From positions 248,001-312,000 of the forward strand of contig WPIO01000086.1 in NCBI GenBank assembly GCA_009760855.2: a DNA stretch of 64,000 nt, given 5' to 3'. Below are positions 1 through 11,075 of the stretch, one piece after another. The translations under genes and the position numbers were made by a program. The DNA comes from Cristatella mucedo. Lineage: Eukaryota > Bryozoa > Phylactolaemata > Cristatellidae. The first letter of the stretch is position 1, and each line of letters opens with the position of its first letter. A model generated the notes under the pieces. It was not told where the DNA came from and did not search any database. It saw only the letters and a program-made list of their open reading frames with translations.

Positions 1-468
1 GCGGAATATACAAGTCACAATAACGAGGGTAACAACCAGCTCCACTCTGGCCTTAGGTAGTCGTTGCCTCGAGTGCGTGACCGCATCGCCGGAGCACGCT
101 TGCACCGTCAAGGTGCATTACTCGGCCCGACCGGGAGTGTCCTACCCCTGACATAGTCGGTTAACTTCCTTACCCAAGAGCCCCACGACCTCTAGTTGTA
201 CCCAGGCTGGGACCGGTCGGCTATAGTGAAGGTTAGGGTCACCGGCTAGGCCAGGGTTGGACCTATGGCATGGCCGGATGTATGCCGTGACGTGAGGTCA
301 CCGGAGCTCTTGGGTACGGGATATTGGCCAAATAAGTCGTGGTGTTGGAGGCTCCCGGTCTCGTCGAGTTATGCACCTGGATTCGTGCAGGCGTGCTCCT
401 GCTAGGCTGCCACGCACGCAAGGTAGCGAGTACCCAAGGCCCGAGCGGATCTAGATAGCTGTCAGATA
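1..468. other. GC-rich stretch, no gene recognised
   Basis: No open frame with recognisable motifs and no repeat family found elsewhere in the window. Its base composition is richer in GC than the DUOX introns. It is cut by a LINE-A fragment on its right, and similar GC-rich sequence resumes at 931-1604, so both may be parts of one older element (possibly an LTR element) into which LINE-A inserted. That link is inference. Confidence 0.3.
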
Positions 469-930
469 TACTACCCCATCAGGCCAAGCATCGTACCACC
501 CGCTTTTCGGAATCCAAAAGTCTAGAAAAACCTTATACAAAATTTACATCCTTTGGAGACCGTGCATTTAGTTCATATGCTCCCAAAGCCTGGAACTCGC
601 TCCCGACTTTCGTCAAAACATCCCCTGACCTGACCACATTTAAAAGGAACATAAAAACACACCTATTTAGGATAGCATTTAGTGGGTCCCTGTGATTCGT
701 CTTTGATGTGCTTATGCGTGCTGACACTGTGCATGCTGCTACTAACCACATTTGCATGCTGACCCTGTGCATGTCACCCCTAACCATATTATTCATCTCG
801 TTTATTTTTCAAGCATGATTTTACTTACCATTCAATTGCATTTCACTTTACAGTAAATGTAAAGCGCCTAGAGAGAGATTGAGTTCTCTGAGGGCGCTTT
901 ATCAAGTGAAATATTATTATAATATTATTA
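469..930 (+). mobile_element. LINE-A 3' fragment (CR1/L2-like)
   Basis: Matches the last part of the LINE-A reverse transcriptase frame and its 3' UTR as seen in the intact copy at 51614-53712. It includes the C-terminal KSFGDRAF-like segment, the GTGCTTATGCGTGCTGACAC block, the terminal hairpin (AAAGCGCC ... GGGCGCTTT) and an ATT-rich tail. It is 5' truncated, with several substitutions and no intact frame. Confidence 0.85.
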
Positions 931-1604
931 TAGCTCGCTCGTTGCTGACTTGTTTTTATTCCGCGTTACCCACGTTGCGTGTTCGTGATCCCCCCTGTGT
1001 GTTGGCGTCTTTCGGCGGAAGCTTGCGACTGTGGTAGTTGTCGACTCGGACTAGCCAGCAGTTACTCAGCCAGCGGTTTTGGACGGCGTACGCACGTACT
1101 GTTGTATTCGGAGTCGGTACAACGAAAGGATGGCAGAAGCCGACTGACCCCAACTAACACGTTTGTTCGCACTTGCTGCGTCATCTTGTGCCCCCATAGT
1201 GTACTATGTATAGAACCCTCCCTGTAGACTTGTTTAGTTGCCCTGTTGTTGTTCGTGCATGCGTTATTAAAAAGAGGTTTACCCTGACGGCCGCTCGTCA
1301 TACCCTAGCTCGGCGGCATGGCGAGCGGCAGCGTGGCCGGAGTATGGCAGGGTTTGGCGAGAATTAGCCTATGACCCGTGGAAGCCGGTTACATAGTTAC
1401 CACACTTCCGGCCATGACAACAGGTCAGATCAAGGCCAAACCATTGACCCTTACCACATTTAAGCCGTCAGGCTCCAGGCGAGCAAATATAGCCTGTGTG
1501 CAAACGCGTTCTAAGCATGTGAACGAGGAGTTTTAGCTTTGGATAGCCACTGGCGGCAGGTTGCTACGACCGGCAGGGAAGAGGTTTCAGCCAAGGCAAT
1601 TGGG
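931..1604. other. GC-rich stretch, no gene recognised
   Basis: Short overlapping frames on both strands, none with a recognisable domain. The stretch lies between two LINE-A fragments and resembles 1-468 in composition. It could be the remnant of an LTR element or unique sequence. Confidence 0.3.
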
Positions 1605-2665
1605 ATTGTAATAATATTAGTGATAACATTGCACCTAATAAAGCGCCCTCAGAGAACTTAATCTCTTTCTAGGCGCTTTACATTGGCTGCACAGGGAAAT
1701 GCTACTGAACGGTGTGTAATATCACGCTTGATAGACGAAAATCCTGAAAAACATGGTTAGGGGTGACATGACAGGTTCAGCATGCAAATGTCGTTGGTGG
1801 CAGCATGCACGGTGTCAGCACGCATAGGCAAAAATGAAGGACGAATCACAGGGACCCACTAAATGCTGGCCTAAATAGGTGTTTTTTAATTCTTTTTAAA
1901 GCTGGTAGGGTCTGGGGATGTTCTGACACAAGTCTGGAGGGACTTCCAGGCTTTGGGAGCATTCGAACTAAATGCACAGTCTCAAAAAGATTTAACGTTT
2001 GTACGAGGTATCGGTAAACTGTTGGATTCCGAAAAGTGGGTGGTACGATGCTTGGCCTTCTGGGGGAGTAGATCTGAGAGATAGGCCAGAGCCAAAGAAT
2101 GAAGAGACCTAAAAGTGAGCGACAAAACCCTGAAGTCAATCCGTTACTTGACTGAAAGCCATTGTGGATTGGGGAGAATTGGTGTGATGTGGCAACTGCA
2201 ACGCTCACGAAAGAAACGCCTAGCTGCAGAGTTTTGCACCAGGTGCAATCACCTGATCGAATATGCCGGTAGGCCAGTTAGTGGTAAGTTGCAGAAGTTG
2301 AGACAGGATGTCACGTACGCATGGGCCAACTTCACATGGTATAATTATCTAAGCAAGCCCGAATTTTAGCAATCTTGTCAAGCTGAAATTAGGCAGATTT
2401 GACTGTGGAGCTGATGTGGTCGTCCAAAGAGATGTCACTTTGGAACCTGACACCTAGATTTCGAGCTATTTCAATAGGAGATAAGCTGGCAGAGCCAATT
2501 TTGAGTGTCAGTCTTTTCATTCTCCGAATCACACTGGGTTTGCCCATAACTAGTAAGCTAGTTTTATCACCGTTTACTTTTAGAAAATTTGCAGCCATCC
2601 ATGTGTGGATGTAATCAATACTTGCAGCAAGTAAGCTGTGAGAATTTGATTAGCTTGAGGGCTGG
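1605..2665 (-). mobile_element. LINE-A 3' half, interrupted by LTR element
   Basis: Read on the minus strand this is LINE-A from the MAANFLK segment of the reverse transcriptase to the 3' hairpin and ATT tail at 1605-1680. It stops at 2665, where the LTR element (2666-4789) begins. LINE-A sequence just upstream in element terms resumes at about 4805. This is one old LINE-A copy split by a later LTR-element insertion. It holds multiple stops and indels. Confidence 0.85.
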
Positions 2666-2943
2666 TGTGGTTCGGCATACAGAATGCTGGCCCAGAACAA
2701 TGCCAACGGTTTACTTTACATGGCACGGAGCAGCAAGACCCACAACTGCCTTTGCTACCTTCTCACACTAGAGTCTCTCCCCTTCTCCACTCCTCTGGTT
2801 GACCCTGATGATTCATCGAGGACCACAACCTTGCAGTGGCCGACCCTGATGGTGAATACACCATCTGGCCACCAATGGTTAACGGCCTGTGTCCATGCCA
2901 CATCACAGGCTCATTAGAGGAGCCGGCATATACTCAAACTACA
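2666..2943 (-). repeat. 3' LTR of gag-only LTR retrotransposon
   Basis: A 278-bp segment with canonical ends when read on the minus strand (TGTAGTTTGAG ... CCACA). It is repeated in the same orientation at 4582-4789 (truncated) and as a complete solo copy at 10702-10976. Just upstream in element orientation (2944-2952) the minus strand reads AAGGGGGCG, a plausible polypurine tract. Calling the repeats LTRs rests on TG...CA ends, direct-repeat placement around gag-like sequence, and the solo copy with a short target duplication. Confidence 0.8.
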
Positions 2944-3161
2944 CGCCCCCTTGACCTTAAGGTTACAAGTTCGCTGCACCTATGCAAGTAGCTGCAATGT
3001 ACAGGGCAGTATGAACGAGTCTATCTAAGCAGCAATAAACGAGCCTATCTATGCAGCAATAGACGAGCCTGTCTAAGCAGCAAAGCCTATCTATAAACGA
3101 TGCAAATTAGACCCAACACATCCTCGACATAGCAGCTAGCATCAATTGCTGACCCCACAGG

Positions 3162-4214
3162 CTACCTGACGGCTGATCGCAAAAGGTGAGCTGGTGCACG
3201 GCCTTTTGCGACTAGCCCGCAACGTGAGACACGGCTTTTTGCGACCTGCCGGCAACGTGAGCCATCGACCATCGTCGTCGAGCTGACGTCCACAGCCACT
3301 GTTTTTCGGACACCAACCGCCGTCGCTCCATCCGCCTCTGCTGATTCTGCAGCCGCGTCTCCGATATAAGCAGCTGCTTCAACGTCCTGCGTACCCTCTC
3401 CAACCTGGGCAGTCTCTCCGGCCTGCACAATCTCTGCGGCCAGCACAATCTCTCACTCCTGGACAGCCTCTCCGTCCTGTGCAGACTCTTCAGTCTGCAC
3501 ACACTCTCTTGCCTGTGCCGTGTCACAGCCCACCGGCTGGTCGCAGGCCAACGTCACCTTCATGGCTTTCGCTGCATCGCCGACCACTACCTCTCTGGCG
3601 GACGCGGCCGACTCCGTCGCGGGTGACGCCGCCGCCTTCCACACAGATGCCGCCGACTGTGCTGCGGACGCCGCCGCCGACTATGTCGCGGGTGCCACCG
3701 CCGACTCTGCCACGGACGCAGCCACTGACTCTGCCGCAGGTGCCGCCGCCACCTTCCACCTGGACGCCGCCGACTCTGTCACGGATGCCGCCGCCGACAA
3801 TGCCACGGACGCCGCCGCCGACTCTGCCGCGGGTGCCACCGCCGCCTTCCACCTGGACGCCGCCGACTCTGTCACGCATGCCGCCGCTGACTCTGTCGCG
3901 GATGCCATTGCCGTCTTCCATTTGGACGCCGCCGACTCTGCCGCAGACGCCGCCGCCTTCCGCGAGGACGCCGCCGACCATGTCGCGGACGCCGCCGACT
4001 CTGTCGCAGACGCAGCTGCCTTCCACACGGACGCCGCCGCCTCCCCGTGCGCCGTCTCACTCTCTGTCGCCTCAGCCACACCGCTGACCGTTGCCTCGCA
4101 CAACGTCGTTGCTTCGTGGAATACCATCACAGCCTGTCCAACCGTCACCGCTTTGATAGCCGTTGCCTGCCGCCACGGGGTGGCAGCCTGACAAACCTCT
4201 GTCGCCTGGCACAC
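3162..4214 (-). repeat. GC-rich tandem repeat, alanine-rich in several frames
   Basis: Built from roughly 24-bp subunits (GACGCCGCCGACTCTGTCGC-like) in larger blocks of about 70-93 bp. One minus-strand frame, in the direction of gag, runs from 4214 to 3162 with only two stops (near 3681 and 3453) and reads as repeats of ESAASRWKAA-like units. On the plus strand, 3520-4191 is a 223-codon frame rich in DAADSVA units. Since the LTR element and its gag read on the minus strand, the minus frame is the likelier former coding frame. The plus frame is probably a by-product of GC-rich repetition. No known domain was recognised. Confidence 0.6.
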
Positions 4215-4333
4215 AGTCGGTGATCACTGCTGCCACTTCCGGTCGCTCCTGTTGGCCCTCTCAGTCCGACCAGCATTTACCCGTTCAGCGTGCAGCAATC
4301 GTGCTCCACCAGCCGGCGAGGTGAATGCCCTCA

Positions 4334-4543
4334 CTAGGGCCTCACGAAGCTGGTATAGTCATCCTGAACTTCCTGCGGTAGCTCCGAGGCAAGCGTGAAG
4401 GCCCCGCCTTGCATCGCAAGGAGAAAAAACAAGTGGCACTCACTCTGTTCGTAGCCACTTTTCTCGATCTCCCTCTCGAAGTTCAGCAGCCAGCCAACAA
4501 AGTCTACGAAGCCGTCGAAGCCTAGGGACGCTGCACAAGACAT
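4334..4543 (-). pseudogene. Retrotransposon gag capsid-like fragment
   Basis: The frame encodes FVGWLLNFEREIEKSGYEQS followed by FFLLAMQGGA and a SELPQEVQ segment. This is the pattern of a helical gag capsid domain (a W..L..FE helix, then L...L.G.A...L..L). It stops at TAG after SFVRP. A one-base shift allows continuation into ALVRAFTSP, so an indel likely ended the frame. It sits just inside the 5' LTR, as gag should. The family assignment (Ty3/gypsy-like) is by pattern only. Confidence 0.5.
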
Positions 4544-4581
4544 CTCTCAGGGCGTAATCGGCTCCATCACACGAAATAGCT

Positions 4582-4789
4582 TGTTGTTTGGCATACAGAA
4601 TGCTGGCCCAGAACAATGTCAACGGTTTATTGTACAAGGCACGGAGCAGCAAGACCCACGACTGGCTTCGCCCCCTTCTCACACTAGAGTCTCTCTCCTT
4701 CTCCACTCCTCTGGTGGACCCCGATGATTCATCGAGGACCACAACTGTGCAGCAGCCGACCCTGATGGTGAATTTACCATCTGGCCACC
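4582..4789 (-). repeat. 5' LTR remnant of gag-only LTR retrotransposon
   Basis: Same sequence and orientation as 2666-2943 (shared GGCATACAGAATGCTGGCCC and GATTCATCGAGGACCACAA), but it lacks about the outer 65 bp. The junction at 4789-4805 with LINE-A carries a short unrelated filler, consistent with a deletion after insertion. Confidence 0.75.
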
Positions 4790-4804
4790 AGCCCAAACAT
4801 GAAT

Positions 4805-5057
4805 GATCAAAGCAAAGAAACAACTGAGTGTCGTCCACGTCGAAGTGAACGCCTAGAGTTTGCTTGGCAATCACATCGGCAAGAGGGAGAGTATAAACGT
4901 GAAAAGAACCGGACCCAGCACGGAGCTCTGAGGTACCTACATTTCAGAGATGCCTCGAATTATCTTTTTCAGCTCACGTCAATACTCTGGAGTCTCCCAC
5001 TGAAATAGGACCTGAACCTTTGCAGATCAGTGAAATGGATGCCCAGGCGAGATAAGA
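4805..5057 (-). mobile_element. LINE-A reverse transcriptase fragment, left of LTR insertion
   Basis: Minus-strand sequence matches LINE-A from the RSYLSGRLQ segment to the DDTQL segment around the FADD active site. It is the upstream continuation of the copy at 1605-2665, interrupted by the LTR element. The frame is broken. Confidence 0.8.
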
Positions 5058-5084
5058 ATTGCTCGGATTTATTCTATTTCTAAT

Positions 5085-5945
5085 GCAATTATAGTAATAA
5101 TGCGATTGGTACAGCACCCTCAGAGAAATCAATCTCTCTCTAGGTGCTTTAAATTTGCTGCAAATCGAAACGTGATTTAATGGTGATAAATATCATCCTT
5201 GATGAACAACATGAGTAAAATGGTTAGGGGTAACATGCACAGGGTCAGCATGAGCGTGTAGATATTGGCAGACTCCACAGTGTCAGCAAGCATAAGCACA
5301 CGAAAGAAAAATTACAGGGACCCACTTGTTAATGTCTTAAACGGGTGCGTTTTGAAGTTCTTTTTAAATGTGGTCAGGTCGGGGGACTTTCTGATTCAGA
5401 CCGAAAGGCAGCTCCGCTCTTTGGGAGCATACGAACTAAATGCACGGTCTCCAAAGGATTTGAGGTTTGTACAAGGTGATGGTAAACTGTTGGATTCAGA
5501 AAAGCCAGTGCTGCTATCCTTGGCCTGGTTGTGGGATTAGATCTCAGAGATAGGCTGGAGCCAAAGAATTAATTGATCTAAAAGTAAGCGAAAAATCCTT
5601 GAAATTGATCCATTGCTTGACTGAGAGTCAGTGCAGGTCAGCAAGAAGTGGTCTGACGTGGCAGCTGGGAAGCTCATGACAGACTAGCTGAGCTGCAAAG
5701 TTTCGCACAAGCTGTTATCGCCTGATTGCACAGGCCGGTATCATTGAAAAAGTGTGCCGAAGCTTGTTTTACATCCCGTTGAACTAGAACACCACTAAGA
5801 ATTAGTCGTGAGAAAGAATATTTTGTTCCTGTTCCATTTAAATTGAGTGGTAAGACCTAGCCTACTTTAAGCAAGTACAAGTGAGTTGAGAGACATCGAG
5901 GTGCTCGAAGGCTGAGAGGGATCAAAGTATAGGTACAACTTGCAC
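5085..5945 (-). mobile_element. LINE-A 3' fragment
   Basis: Minus-strand LINE-A with terminal hairpin (AGCACCCTCAGAGAAATCAATCTCTCTCTAGG, seen at 5110-5145), 3' UTR and degenerate C-terminal coding sequence up to about 5945. It shows many substitutions and a large internal gap near 5750-5870, so it is an old copy. Confidence 0.8.
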
Positions 5946-7040
5946 TCGCCACTAACAGTCGAACTGTTCACTGCGATGAAGCGTGTCAGTATTCAAAAAC
6001 TTTTAAAATATTTAACACTTTAAACTGACGCTACATTGAGCTGATTAGCTTACAATTAACGGGTCCGCCAGAAAACCGAAGTTCAGTTTCCAATATTTTT
6101 TTTAAAGAATCGTATCATTGAGCTCCGAGTACTGCTACCTGTGCCAATAGATCTAAGCAATTAATTTTACTTATCGTGTTCAATTCATCTATCAACCATC
6201 AGATAATAGGATAGCACTCGTAAGTAGCTTGTGAATGGTATTAGAATTTCAATTTTTCCTTTAAATTGGCGATAATTTTAGAGGCCTTTCTCTCGACTAC
6301 TGGTCAGTAGCATCATGTAGCAATCCACCTGCTCGACTTTATAACCTAAACGTCTTTCTGAAGGCAGCAAGTAGAATTGACTCAGTCGTAGATAGTGCGC
6401 GAGGATGAGCTACAAAATACTCGCGAGGGCGGACATATTCAGAGGCGCTATAGTGTAACAACACACGATTATGAGCTACTAGCTTGTCAGCCGAGCCACT
6501 ATTGCGAGCTTAATGCTTTGCCACTGAGTTTGGACGCTTAGTAGATGGTCGTTATCAGCTGAGGCTTATGAGCAGCATTGCGTTTGATATAATCATTGCG
6601 ACTTAGGACCTCGCTGCTATATAAGCAAAGGAGCAAAGTGGCCGGAGCAAAGTGGCTGTGTGGAAGCAACGCCCAGTTTGACGGTGAGGCCAGCACTAAG
6701 TGTGAATTCGTACGCTTGAGCTATTGTGCGTAAGCTGCTGTGCTTGAGCTGTCTGGAGTAAGCTGTTGTAGTCAAACGACTATTCGAATCAGCTAGTAAT
6801 GACCCTGTCGCAGGAGCTGTAAAAGACAGGCTTTTGCTTTGCTTTTACTCGTAAGGTATTGTTGCTGACTATATGTGCAGAATGCTGCGAGCTGTGTTTT
6901 ATTGTCGGCATATTGTTAGCTTCTTTTAACGCGGTGCTCGCGTCGTGCCATCATCCAAACTGGTGAGGGTAGCTCTGTCATAACATTGAGCGAACATGGT
7001 CGACGTATAGCTGAGAACACTGTCCCAGGCGCGAGCCAGC
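5946..7040. other. No gene or repeat recognised
   Basis: AT-rich to balanced sequence without a long frame, tRNA or copy of the repeat families found elsewhere in the window. It may be intergenic sequence upstream of the ubiquitin gene. Confidence 0.4.
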
Positions 7041-7091
7041 GAGAATAATAATAAAAATAAGGCACTTGATAAAGCCCCCTCAGAGAACTGA

Positions 7092-7186
<95 letters not shown>

Positions 7187-7215
7187 GAGGCTTTACATTT
7201 CCTGCAAAAGGAGCG
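7041..7215 (-). repeat. TC microsatellite expanded inside a LINE-A 3' hairpin
   Basis: The flanks are LINE-A tail in minus orientation: AATAATAATA, CACTTGATAAAGC and CCCTCAGAGAACT on the left, AGAGGCTTTACATTTCCTGC on the right. Where other copies have ATCTCTTTCTAGG, this one has an almost pure TC run from 7093 to 7185. The microsatellite therefore appears to have grown from the short TCTCTTTCT in the hairpin loop. Confidence 0.85.
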
Positions 7216-7333
7216 TTTACTTGTGTCTTTGTGTTCACAAGTCCCAGCTTATCGTGACCACATTATAAACTGACTTTAGCTCAAAGTCTGTGTTTATTCA
7301 CCGAGATCATGCTCGTAGGGACTTCAATCGGAG

Positions 7334-7470
7334 CCAATGACGATTTGGTCCCGCGGTTAAGGTACTCGCCCGGACCAAGGTCAAGCTGAGGTCATGGGCT
7401 CAAGCCACAAGGCAAACGTGAAGCGCCTGAATTTAGATTAAGTTCTCTACGGGTGCTATAAAATAAAATT
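7334..7470 (+). mobile_element. SINE-2 (tRNA-like head, LINE-A tail)
   Basis: The head contains GCGGTTAAGGTACTCGCC, close to the A-box region of Leu/Ser tRNAs (GTGGTTAAGG). A degenerate B-box region lies around GTCATGGGCTCAAGCC. It then runs into GTGAAGCGCCTGAATTTAGA and GTTCTCTACGGGTGCTATAA, a version of the LINE-A 3' hairpin. Other copies are at 14130-14262 (minus) and 21368-21512 (plus). Confidence 0.65.
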
Positions 7471-8066
7471 ATATTTATTTTTTTAGTGATAGGCGTTGAA
7501 ATGCTAACTCAAATACGTGGCAGTAGATGTATAAAAAGTGAATAGAACCGACAAGAACTTTAACGAGTGAGTGGGTATTCGCTAACGGCTGCTCCAAGGA
7601 AATTTTATTTCAACCACGACGCCTCCCGTTCACTGAGACTGAGGCCAAAGCTCCTTGCTACGCTAGACCGAGCTCTCCCTGTTCGTAGTTTATATTCGTT
7701 CCCGCTGCTCGCTGTTGGATGCGTGCCTGAAGCAACGCCGCATGCTCGTAATGTCTCCTCGGCCCCAAACTCGCGTTCTGTCGGTTTAAGGTCTCATGAA
7801 AGTTTACGCGGCAACAATATTGCTTCGCAACTATCCGAGCACACTTCGCAAACCTTGGTGGCTTTCGTTTTGTAAAAAATTGGGCTCAACGTTTAGCTCA
7901 AACTCCTTACCTAACTCGTTTGCACCGCACTTGTTCGCGTCGCAGCACGCCACAGAGTTTTTGGTCAAACAAACAGCCACACGTGACTCTGTCCCATCCA
8001 CAGTCTGGCGGCGAAACCGGAATTTCCGCCGGATATCACGAACGTACTAGGGGTGTATTAACCGCC

Positions 8067-8074
8067 TATAAATA
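8067..8074 (+). promoter_or_regulatory. Possible TATA box of the ubiquitin gene
   Basis: TATAAATA lies about 207 bp before the ubiquitin start codon, which leaves room for a short 5' UTR. A CACGTG E-box (about 7979) and a GGAATTTCC motif (about 8022) lie within 100 bp upstream. No transcript data are available, so this is a motif-based guess. Confidence 0.4.
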
Positions 8075-8264
8075 AAGTAGTGCTTTCACCTGCTATCAGT
8101 TCCTGTTCATAGCGGGTAGCAAGTGGCTGTGCTGGTCGCAAGTTAAGCGGTTCAACGTTTGACGTCAGGTCAGCCGCACGGGATTAGTTGTGACCACGGT
8201 TAGCTGCATAGGGAGTAGCTGCTTGCATTTGCTCAAAAATTCAGATTGTTTTAAATGTTTGTAG

Positions 8265-9608
<1,344 letters not shown>

Positions 9609-9613
9609 TCATC

Positions 9614-9619
9614 AATAAA
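9614..9619 (+). terminator. Polyadenylation signal of ubiquitin gene
   Basis: AATAAA lies five bases after the terminal TAG of the second ubiquitin unit. A T- and TG-containing stretch follows. Confidence 0.6.
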
Positions 9620-9729
9620 AGGCTTTTCATTGAGACAAATGGGCTCTTGATTTTACAAACACTACTTCGTTGCACTAGCCATAGTTCTCCAGCACTTTCT
9701 TATAACTCTTATGATTCAAGCCTTTAAGC

Positions 9730-9995
9730 TAATGCAACGTAAAAATAATAAAAGTAATAATAAAACTTAATAATCGTGTCCTCAAGGAATTCAGTCTTTT
9801 TTCTAGGTACTTTGCATTTGCTCTAAAGGAAAGAAAATCGAATGTTTAGTGTTAGCACGCTCAATGAACAACCTTAATGCTATGGTTAGGGACGACCTGC
9901 AGGCAGGTGTAGTTAGTGGCACCGTGCATGGTGTCTGCACGCACAAGCACGTAAATGTCAAATCATTGACAGGGACCCACTAAATGTCGTGATAA
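9730..9995 (-). mobile_element. LINE-A 3' tail
   Basis: Minus-strand LINE-A 3' UTR with an ATT/AAT-rich tail at 9740-9770, a degenerate hairpin (TCCTCAAGGAATTCAGTCTT) and the TGACAGGGACCCACTAAATG block that marks the end of the coding frame. Confidence 0.75.
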
Positions 9996-10004
9996 ATGTA
10001 ACGT

Positions 10005-10290
10005 AATGTATCTTCATCTGTAAATCAGCAAAGACTTTTAAATGAGAGAGCTTTTCAATTAGCTCTCAAAATATAAACAGCTTTTGTTAGGCATTCGGTA
10101 GCGAAAAGACTTCATCTCACGCAACAAAGACCAAGTGGGAATCGTAGCAGAATCGGAAGAACAGTTAAGTTAGTAAGTGTCATGGAAGTAGCAGCTCACG
10201 ACCACTGGAAAAGATGAGCCATAGTCGGCACCAGGTCAGTAGCTGTCGTTGCGTAGGAATTGTATAAGTGACTTCCACAGTCTTTCTGCC
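10005..10290 (-). mobile_element. LINE-B 3' fragment
   Basis: Begins with the LINE-B end block (ACGTAATGTATCTTCATCTG, minus orientation) and continues through GGTAGCGAAAAGACTTCATC and AGCAGCTCACGACC to GTTGCGTAGGAATTG, all present in other LINE-B copies. It joins a plus-strand LINE-A piece at about 10290. Confidence 0.7.
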
Positions 10291-10440
10291 CCAAGCCTTT
10301 TAGGTGTACCTTGAACAACCCTTAAATTCTTTGCAGACCATGCTTTAAGTTTGCATACTCTCAAATCCTTGCACTCTTTGTCGATTAACGTCACATCACT
10401 TAATTTGAAGACATTCAAAAACAAGCTACACAAACATAAT
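10291..10440 (+). mobile_element. LINE-A C-terminal fragment
   Basis: AACCCTTAAATTCTTTGCAG to AAGACATTCAAAAACAAGC aligns with the LINE-A segment encoding NLKSFGDRAF through TTFKRNLKT. It is diverged and flanked on both sides by minus-strand LINE-B. Confidence 0.6.
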
Positions 10441-10539
10441 TCCCACAGCATTTGCTGGGTTCTTTCGTATCCATTGTGATAGTGTGAGGCTGTGCCAGGT
10501 TGGACTAATCAACGATATGCTTTCTTTAAGCTTAAGTGA

Positions 10540-11075
10540 TGTCATGTTTCTCCATCTATAACTCCACAAATTTATAAAGACCACGTGGGTGTTACGCAGG
10601 AGAGTGAGTAGCATGAAAGTACCAGCTCAGGACCTCTGAAAAGGATGAGCCATAGTCGGCAGTAGCAGGGTAGTTGTCGTTGCGTAAGAATTTTGGAAGC
10701 GTGTGTAGTTTGACTGTATGCCGGCTCCTCCAATAAGCCTGTGATGTGGAATGGACACATGCCGGTAACCGCTGGTGGCCAGATGGTGGATTCACCATCA
10801 GGGTCGGCCGCTGCACAGTTGTGGTCCTCGATGAATCTTCGGGGTGCACCAGAGGAGTGGAGGAGAGACTCTAGTGTGAGAAGGGGGCGAAGGCAGTCGT
10901 GCGTCTTGCTGCTCCGTGCCTTGTACAATAAGCCATTGGCATTGTTCTGGGCCAGCATTCTGTATGCCGAACCACAGCGAGTTCCACAGTCAAGGACCTG
11001 CAGAACAAAAGCTTATGTCGCCAACGGTCTTTAAGCGGAGGAATGGGACAGCTAATTTATTGTTCACACAGAATC
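10540..11075 (-). mobile_element. LINE-B 3' fragment carrying a solo LTR
   Basis: LINE-B in minus orientation: TCTCCATCTATAACTCCAC, GTGGGTGTTACGCAGGAGAG, AGCAGTAGCAGGGTAGTTGT, then after the solo LTR GCGAGTTCCACAGTCAAGGA and CTTTAAGCGGAGGAATGGGA. The solo LTR at 10702-10976 splits a segment that is continuous in other LINE-B copies (GGAAGCGAGTTCC). Confidence 0.8.
10702..10976 (+). mobile_element. Solo LTR of the gag-only LTR element family
   Basis: A 275-bp TGTGTAG...ACCACA segment matching the LTRs at 2666-2943 and 4582-4789 in reverse orientation. It is flanked by GCG on both sides (10699-10701 and 10977-10979) where uninterrupted LINE-B copies have a single GCG. This fits insertion with a short target duplication and later LTR-LTR recombination. 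The host LINE-B copy gives the order of events: LINE-B first, LTR later. Confidence 0.8.

Larger units (their letters stand above)
2666..4789 (-). mobile_element. Non-autonomous gag-only LTR retrotransposon
   Basis: About 2.1 kb: 5' LTR remnant (4582-4789), a gag capsid-like fragment (4334-4543), a GC-rich tandem repeat with alanine-rich coding capacity (3162-4214), a purine tract and the 3' LTR (2666-2943), all in minus orientation. No protease, reverse transcriptase or integrase is visible, so it would have needed another element's enzymes. It is inserted in a minus-strand LINE-A copy. About 65 bp of the outer edge of the 5' LTR is lost, replaced by a short filler before LINE-A resumes. No clear primer-binding site was seen next to the 5' LTR. 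Confidence 0.7.

Noticed and set aside
750-800. Telomere-like CCCTAACC motif
   Set aside because: A single copy within the LINE-A 3' UTR (CACCCCTAACCATGTTATTC), present in every LINE-A copy and not a telomeric array.
2399-2614. Plus-strand frames opposite LINE-A coding sequence
   Set aside because: Antisense shadows of the LINE-A reverse transcriptase; the same holds for 49533-49826, 50035-50301 and 52936-53202.
3681-4214. Alanine-rich protein gene on the minus strand
   Set aside because: GC-rich tandem repeats give open frames on both strands, and the region lies inside an LTR element. Kept only as a repeat with possible former gag coding.
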